Of a stretch of 24,944 bases of DNA, positions 19,014-24,944 are shown in pieces. Every line of letters begins with the position of its first letter. Position 1 is the first letter of the stretch. The stretch lies in assembly GCA_003427395.1 (NCBI GenBank), contig BFEA01000139.1, forward strand, positions 2,564,941 to 2,589,884, written 5' to 3'. Position numbers and translations under genes: made by a program. A model generated the notes under the pieces. The model made no database searches, was not told the origin of the DNA, and saw nothing but the letters and a program-made list of their open reading frames with translations. Source of the DNA: Chara braunii. Taxonomy: Eukaryota > Streptophyta > Charophyceae > Charales > Characeae.

Positions 19014-19785
19014 CTACCAGCCTGTCTCTACTTCCATTGGCTCATATAAGCAGTACAGGTCATCTACATAAGTCATTCCCCGACTTATCTCTCGTCGAAC
19101 AACGCCCCATAGGACCTCATTGCTAACAACCGGAGTTCTTGGCCCGGTGGTAAACACAGCACGCAGGATCCGCAACACCTCATACCTCTGTTCGCCGCTG
19201 AATGGCCTCATTTCTAAATGCCCGGTAATACTCTCGGTGAACCACCGCATCCTCAATCGCCAGGTTGGCGAGGTCAGCCACAACTCTCTTGACAAGCTCC
19301 ACCCCGCCTAACCTCTCTAGCAAAAATGGCGGCAATTTCATCCGAACGTTTTCACTGGGCAGCTCGAAGCTTCCGGCCGTGGCTACTCTAAGGTTGGCGG
19401 TCACGTCATCAAGTTCCGAGTCCGCGAAGTCGAACCCCGCTTGCCACACTAGTTGCCATGCCCCCTCGAACATACTTAACGGATCTTCCCCTGATGCCAA
19501 CCGGATTCCGAACTCCCGCCACCCGTTCTCGGACACATACAATCGCCCTTCCGCACGCACATGCCCCCGCGGGTCCGGGTTCCATTCCCCGTTCTCATCC
19601 GCGCGCCATTCAACCCTCGTTACTAGGTGAACTCTATTTTCCATAAGCTCAACCCCGACCCAATCCGCCACCGGGTGCCAACCCTCGTTTGCGGCCGCCA
19701 AACTAACTTCTACTTCACCCCCTTCTTCCCTCGGTGGCTCAATGCCTAGGGGGCGATCTTCAAGAAACCTCCTTCTTCATGCCAT
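19014..19785 (-). pseudogene. Family-X copy B, frameshifted
   Basis: The ATG at 19785 is followed after one codon by TGA (19777-19779). Compared with copy A (ATGGCGATGAG), copy B (ATGGCATGAAG) has lost one base there. The frame then runs to 19180 with VSLAAANEGWHPVADWVGVEL, RLYVSENGWREFGIRLASG and MKLPPFLLERLGG. Near 19213-19218 a second one- or two-base indel moves the family sequence to another frame, which gives PFSGEQRYEVLRIL, VVRREIS and the C-terminal signature YVDDLYCLYEPME, ending at TAG 19014-19016. The charged tail in the same frame continues to TAA 18960-18962 if that TAG is also secondary. It lies 124 bp from copy C and 150 bp from copy A, a compact head-to-tail arrangement. Function unknown. 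Confidence 0.75.
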
Positions 19786-19908
19786 TGCGCTCTCGTCCTG
19801 GGTCTTTTAGCTCACAGTCCACGCTGAACCCTACAATAGCCAGACATCTCATTCCCTTATCTTAGCAGTTTTTCCCATGCTTGCCTGGCTCCGCGGTTTT
19901 TCCCGCTC

Positions 19909-20535
19909 TCAGTCGAACCACAGCATCTCGAACAGCTTAAACACATCATCTACATAGCAAGGTGTGGCGGCTACCTCACGGCGAATAATAGCCTCTCTGG
20001 TTTCCTGGGCCACTTCCAGCCGGTCATTCCTTTCGATGTACAAAATGATGAGGACCTCCCAGGCTCTATCGTCATGGAAGAGACCAAACTTCAAGGACGT
20101 TTTATAGAACTCCTCCATCAGCCAAGCGCAATTCACGTGCACCCGTCCCGTAGTGCTGGCTACTTCCTCAACATGGTCGAAACCCTCAAACCATTCTGCT
20201 ACAAATTCGGGTACCCAGGTCTTCATCCGTTGGCAGGGGGGGCTAAATTCCTTCCATCCCCCCATCGCGACTCTACTACTGACCACATCCCAACCTTGGT
20301 TAACAAATCTCTCGCCCGCCCGTCGAGCCCTTGCCTCAGCATCCCCAAAAAGCCACATTGGACTCTGCCCCGCCGCGAGCGTTGTGCAAAACAGGTGCCA
20401 ACCTTGTTCGGACAGAACGACCGTCCCGACTGATTTCACTCTTCCTTCCACAATCTCCTCTCATCCTTCCTCTTCCCTTAGCGGGTTCCAGACACGTTCT
20501 ATCCATAGGTACAATAGGTCCACTGGGACCTCCAT
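19909..20535 (-). pseudogene. Family-X copy C, one in-frame TGA
   Basis: ATG 20535 gives MEVPVDLLYLWIERVWNPL, aligning with the IE/VE-x-LW segment of copies A and D. TGA at 20461-20463 interrupts it. The same frame runs uninterrupted from 20460 to 19909: GTVVLSEQGWHLFCTTLAAG, a run of Arg/Ala helices, VAMGGWKEF, FVAEWFEGFD, LKFGLFHDDRAWEVL, AIIRREV and the ending YVDDVFKLFEM. It is about 208 codons, lacking the N-terminal 40 or so residues of A, B and D. Apart from the TGA it is the best-kept copy. A telo-box precedes the ATG by 35 bp. Function unknown. Confidence 0.75.
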
Positions 20536-20569
20536 TTTCAGCTCCTAACTAATAGGACCAAAACTGAAA

Positions 20570-20578
20570 TTAGGGTTT
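20570..20578 (-). promoter_or_regulatory. Telo-box-like AAACCCTAA upstream of copy C
   Basis: On the minus strand AAACCCTAA lies 35 bp before the ATG of copy C, in an A/C-rich segment. Such boxes occur near transcription starts of many plant genes. A single 9-bp match could be chance. Confidence 0.45.
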
Positions 20579-21133
20579 GGGGGTCAAATTTTTGGTTTTT
20601 TGGTTTTTTGTTTTTTTGTCTGTTTTTGTTTTGGTTTAAGGTTGCTGTCTGCCAAATTTGGTATTATTTGGGTTATTAGAATTTGTGCTGTTGGGAGGCC
20701 TGAAAATCCTGAAATTTGGATGACGTGTTTCATGTCAAAATTGCCTGAAAATGCACTTTTGGGTTGTTGTTTTATGTGTTTTTATTTTTATTTTTTTGGG
20801 TTTTTTTTTTAAATATGTTAGTAAGAAGTGCCCTCTATACATTGGTGTGGAGTTTGGTTGAAATGGCCTTATGGTTTTCTTATAAATTGACCTGAAAAAT
20901 GAGGGGTCGGTTAACCTTCTCTCGATAGGTCGGGCACAATCTCAGACCCTACCCAGTCACACGTGGTCCCTCTCCATTCATGATCTGCCGGTATGGACAT
21001 TTATACTCCCCCTCCGATCCGTCTCGGTTCCCATCCTTTGGGTGTGCAGTCCCACAGCTCGCGTTCCCTGGCCATCGCTTCCTACCTGCACATAGTCGAC
21101 AGCCCATTCTTGGATAAGTCCCCCCCCCTCTTT
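20579..21133. other. Spacer between copies C and D, unlike its surroundings
   Basis: On the minus strand this is A/C-rich, with long A runs near 20600-20640 and 20780-20812, and it includes A/T-rich possible TATA elements such as ATATTTAAAA near 20810. It may hold a promoter and leader for copy C. No gene is seen. Confidence 0.4.
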
Positions 21134-21945
21134 TCAGAAGTCCCAGTCCTCTACCTCACCCCCATCCTCATCATCGCTGAAGTCCTCCTCCCCGTCTAAG
21201 AACAACTATTTCAGTTCTTCTAAAAAGGTTTCACCCGCTGCCACATTCTGATAGATTATCTGCCAATGCTCCGGGCTAGAGACAAAGACCTCATCCGCGC
21301 TGAGAAGGTTTAGTACCTCAGCCAATTCCTCCGCCCAGTTTCCCTCGAACGGCCCCGCTTCCACCGACAGTCTAAACAAGTCCTGTCGAGCGCACTGATA
21401 CAGCCTCGGGCTTGTCATCGATCGGCATATCTGTTTCAGTCTATCCCTGGTCCCAAAAACCGCATCCACCAGAAACGGGGGTAGCACGCACCTCATTGTC
21501 CTAAGGGGGCGTCTCATATTCCCCCTGTCCCCGAGTTCCACTCGCACCTCCATTTTGTCCATTTCCATTTCTGCCCACTGACAGGCTGCCCATATCACTT
21601 CCCGTTCCGCTTGTCGGACAGCCATGTTGGTGCCATGCCCAATACCAATCCTATTACTACTGCATTTTCCATCTCCTGGGACAAATAGACCCATCCTCGG
21701 GCTTTCACCGTCCCCCGGAATTCTAAGTCCATCAAGCTCGGTGGCAGTCTCGTCAGGCTAACCTTGGTCCAGATTGTCTCTATCCAGAGGAACGCGTCCT
21801 TCTCGTCCAGCATCACAGTTTGGTAGGCTGGTTCCAGGTCTGTCCACGTTCCTTCTTCCGGGAGGACGACTGATACCCCTTCCCTTACGTCTATTGGCAT
21901 TTCCGGACCACTAGAATAGATAGGAGATGAGAACCACCACGTCAT
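21134..21945 (-). pseudogene. Family-X copy D, frameshift and in-frame TAG
   Basis: ATG 21945 opens a frame with VSVVLPEEGTW, YQTVMLDEKDAFLWIETIW and GWVYLSQ. Near 21614-21617 one base appears to be lost, and the family sequence moves to the frame of 21694-21206: RQAEREVIWAACQW, CVLPPFLVDAVFGTRDR, FEGNWAEELAEVLNLL and ETFLEELK. TAG 21206-21208 follows. The same frame continues LFLDGEEDFSDDEDGGEV to TGA 21134-21136, matching the LFE-acidic end of the other copies. It therefore has one frameshift and one stop. It is the outermost copy, about 600 bp from copy C. Function unknown. Confidence 0.7.
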
Positions 21946-24289
21946 TCCATTTTTCCGGCTCTGGTCCTGTTTTCATAAGAGAGCACCACACGGACCCTCT
22001 TGGTCAGACTGTCTCCCTGTCTAGATGAGAATCGTTTTCAGACCCCCCATCTGGGTCTCCCTAACGTTCCCTTTCCATTTCCCTGATGTCGTTGTCCCGT
22101 CATCTCCCCCCCAATCGGTCACCATCAGTCGGCATTCCTTTCTCTTGGTTCCATTTCCTTCCAACTCCTATCCATGTTTACCCACATTTTGTCTCACTCG
22201 TGCGGACTTAAGCAGGGGCGAGAATAGACCCAGAAGCTCGGTTCCCTTCCCAACATTCTCAAGCAAGCTTTACAGAGGAAGGCACAAAAGAAAAAAATCA
22301 GGCAAACGTCGCACACAAGTCGGTCATATCCTCACCGGCCTTTCCCCAAAAGTGGTCTCTCCACTGTTACTATCGGCAGAGTTTTATACCGTACCTCAAG
22401 CACAGCTCCACCGTCACGAGCGCGGTACCCAGACTCCAGTAGGGGGTCGCCCTCACCTTCTTGCCCAGAATACCCCATCCCGTATTGCCGCTTTTGCTCA
22501 TCCATACTGACACCGAGGGTTACCCCGTGTGCCTAAATACAAGGACAAAAGTCAGTCGTCCGGGCGTTCACTTCCATCGGTCCGATAAGGAACAGCCTTT
22601 CCCAAACCAAACTACGAGAAGCAACTAATCGTCTCCGAGGCTCCATGTTTGCTCGCATGCAGCGGTACTCCCTCCGCCAGTCCATAGGCTAGGCCCCGCC
22701 TAAAGAAACGTTTCACACCCCGCCCGGCAGATCAATCGGGCCGAAGCCCGTCACCGCGCGGACGAGGATGCTACTAAGCACCCGGCATGACAAACTCCCG
22801 TTAGACAGCTCGGTGGCCCGACCCCCGCATACGAACAAACGGCAGCCTACAAAAATAGAACGACGTTTGGCAACCCGTAGTGGCCGGTGGAGACCCCTCC
22901 TTTCCTTCCGAAAGGCAGGACGCTCAATATCCCCATCATGCAAACACAAGTCCCAAGCGGGACACACATAGCACAAATGCCTTTCCCTTGGTGCACCCAG
23001 CGCTTCCTACCCATTGCTCACAATTTTCTCTCAGGACTATGTGTGTCACTCGCCCTTAATTTCCATGCAAAGTGCCCAATTCCTTTTCGTGAACATCTTC
23101 GAAGGTGAGCTAGTTTTCCTTGGAGTCTAGCAACTCCCTTCATTCCCTTATCTTTGCTTGTGTGTCCGTTCATAGGGTAGGATTGTTCCTTCTCGATTAC
23201 CTGTTATGTTCATATGAGGTTCCTTCAAGCATTTCAAGTGTGGTGCGAGGAGCCCGCTGGGCTCCGAAGAAGAGAGAAGAAAGCACCCATGTCGGTCGGA
23301 TCGCTCCGCCGCGGGGTTTTTATCGGAACCCGGACTGACCCGGAATCCCAACCGCTTGCTAGGTAACCGGAGCCCTTCTTTCGCACGAAGAGGAAGGGTC
23401 GACCTGCGGCTTGCCCAAGGCTTCCCCGGCCTGACGAACATCAGTCCGAGGAAAGGAGGACTAGAGTCACCTCCAAGGGAGATGGTTGATCAAGTGTGCA
23501 AGCATGCATGTTATTCCTCCAGGTCAGGCCTTGCCATGCGCCCAGTCACCCTCAAATCTGATTCACTCAAGAGAACAGAGCATACACAAGTCCCCATTCC
23601 TTATCTTCGGTTATGTACACGATCATGCGTCGGGCGCCCCTCTCGAGATAGTATGGGTCAGTTTAACCCAATACCCGTCACCTCCACCATTTTTGTAGGG
23701 GCTGTACCCTGAAGGACTTTCGAGCCTTAGTCGACCCCACTGCGGGTCTCATTTGGCTCGACCCGCCCGCGCTCACGCTCACGGCGCGGGTCGCTCGTCC
23801 CAGGGGCACCCCCACCTAGTGTTATGAGATGGATAGGGACGGGCCACTTGCGAGAGGGCTTTACATTGGGGGATGTAGTTCCGCTCTCACGTCAAGATGG
23901 TAGCTTTTTGGTCACTCGTGGCGTTTTCTCGATTTCTTTAAGTCTGACCAGGCAATTGCTCCTTCCAATACACAAGCAGTCCAAGGAGTTCGTTGAGGAT
24001 TCGTCTTCTTCCGTGCGCAGGCCAAGCGCCATCCATTGGGCCACGCACCTTTTCACTAAGTCTAGTGGCTCAAGACATCCCCTACGACATCCTTGGGGTG
24101 GGGTGACTTTGCCCGGACCCATAGCCGCTATATTTTTTTTTTGCTTGAGCCGCAAGCATTGCATTCACCTATCCGAGACTGCCCTTACTCCTTTCGGGCC
24201 TTTNCGTTGCATACATGAGAGTCACCCCATTCATCCATCATACAATTTCGCATCCCATGGTCTATCGTGCACTCAAGCTTTCAACCATC
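21946..24289. other. No supported gene; mixed pyrimidine-rich and balanced DNA
   Basis: Open frames on both strands overlap and none resembles a known family. Segments 22550-22980 and 23200-23470 have more balanced base composition than their neighbours and may be an insertion of other origin, but I cannot name a source. A single N lies at 24204. Confidence 0.4.
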
Positions 24290-24405
24290 AGGCCCTTCCC
24301 ACACCCATAGTCCATGCAAGCCCAAGTCCTTCCCACGCCCATAGTCCAAGCAAAGCCCAAGCCCTTCCCACGTTCTTAGTCCACGCAAAACCCAAGTCCT
24401 TCCCT
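24290..24405 (+). repeat. 35-bp minisatellite, three units
   Basis: Units follow (A)GCCCTTCCCACGCCCATAG with TCCA(T/A)GCAAAGCCCA. Starts are near 24291, 24326 and 24361. Confidence 0.75.
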
Positions 24406-24887
24406 TGTCGCTTTTCCGTCGAATCTGGTCCCGCTCAAACCCCATCTCAAGCTACTCACCTGCGCAACACCACACAAAGCACGAACCAAATACAATCTCC
24501 ATTGGGGTCAACACACCGCCCCTTCCCACAAGCCTAAATTTCCTTTGCTTTTGATGATCCTTTGGTTGTCTTTCCCTTCCCTCAAGCAAGTCATGCCTTC
24601 ACCTTAGTCATGCAGTCGGGGAAGATGGTTGAGTCAAACTGACCTTGTCACAAAACTTCACTCTTTTCCGCTTTCCCAGATGCTCACAAAAGTCAGGTGC
24701 TTTTTCCTTCTTGGTGGCACAAGGGACCGGCGGCCCTCCCCTTGCCCTCGCTTTCCACCAAGTGAGGATCAGGTTTTTTGTCGTTCGTTCCCTGGCAATG
24801 TAACAGGTGAGGGGAGAGGTTAGTCACATGCCATGGAGGGAAAGGGGTGAGGGGGGAGTTAAGGGTCAAGGGGCTTGAAGGAAAGGG
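24406..24887. other. No feature seen
   Basis: Pyrimidine-rich DNA turning purine-rich after about 24800. I see no gene or structured element. Confidence 0.45.
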
Positions 24888-24889
24888 TG

Positions 24890-24944
<55 letters not shown>
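24888..24944 (+). repeat. (AG)n microsatellite at the window end
   Basis: A pure or nearly pure AG dinucleotide run of about 24 units reaches the last base and continues beyond the window. Confidence 0.95.

Noticed and set aside
11716-20463. Alternative genetic code, with TAG/TAA read as Gln and TGA as Trp
   Set aside because: Normal CAG, CAA and TGG codons are frequent in the same frames, frameshifts also occur, and some stops replace other residues (Cys at 11716). Pseudogene decay explains more.
22025-24537. Plus-strand frames of 118-237 residues on the right arm
   Set aside because: No family resemblance, overlapping frames on both strands, and repeat-derived segments, so I do not support a gene.

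Overview
The window looks like a nuclear scaffold from a eukaryote, probably of the green plant lineage. The evidence is a decayed Ty3/gypsy retrotransposon, a DNMT3-like cytosine methyltransferase remnant, a plant-type telo-box (AAACCCTAA) next to an ATG, long simple repeats, a satellite array and a 605-base assembly gap. A charophyte-like alga would fit, because methyltransferase capture by retrotransposons is reported there, but the species is a guess. There are no bacterial operons, rRNA genes or CRISPR arrays, and I recognised no tRNA.

Layout. 1-748: 173-bp satellite array. 749-1029: purine tract with a run of 68 A. 1030-5484: pyrimidine-rich non-coding DNA with short hairpins, a 37-bp palindrome and tandem repeats of about 52 and 121 bp. 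5485-6158 (-): broken C-terminal catalytic part of a DNMT3-like methyltransferase. 6159-8500: mostly minisatellites. 8509-10013 (-): degraded coding sequence of unknown function, including an acidic segment with a SUMO-interaction-like motif. 10287-17318 (-): one Ty3/gypsy gag-pol (capsid, CCHC knuckle, protease, reverse transcriptase, RNase H, integrase), broken by about 12 in-frame stops and several frameshifts, with the integrase core hidden in the gap. 17752-21945 (-): four tandem diverged copies (A-D) of one unrecognised protein family, each broken. Copy A also carries a 324-bp foldback element flanked by TCAT repeats. 21946-24944: pyrimidine-rich DNA with no supported gene, ending in (AG)n.

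Every supported coding region is on the minus strand. Most long plus-strand open frames are antisense shadows or readings of pyrimidine-rich repeats. All coding units appear inactive as assembled. Most retroelement stops fit single C:G to T:A changes at Gln or Trp codons, as expected from deamination of methylated cytosine. The best candidates for something undescribed are the A-D family and the methyltransferase remnant lying on the same strand downstream of the retroelement.
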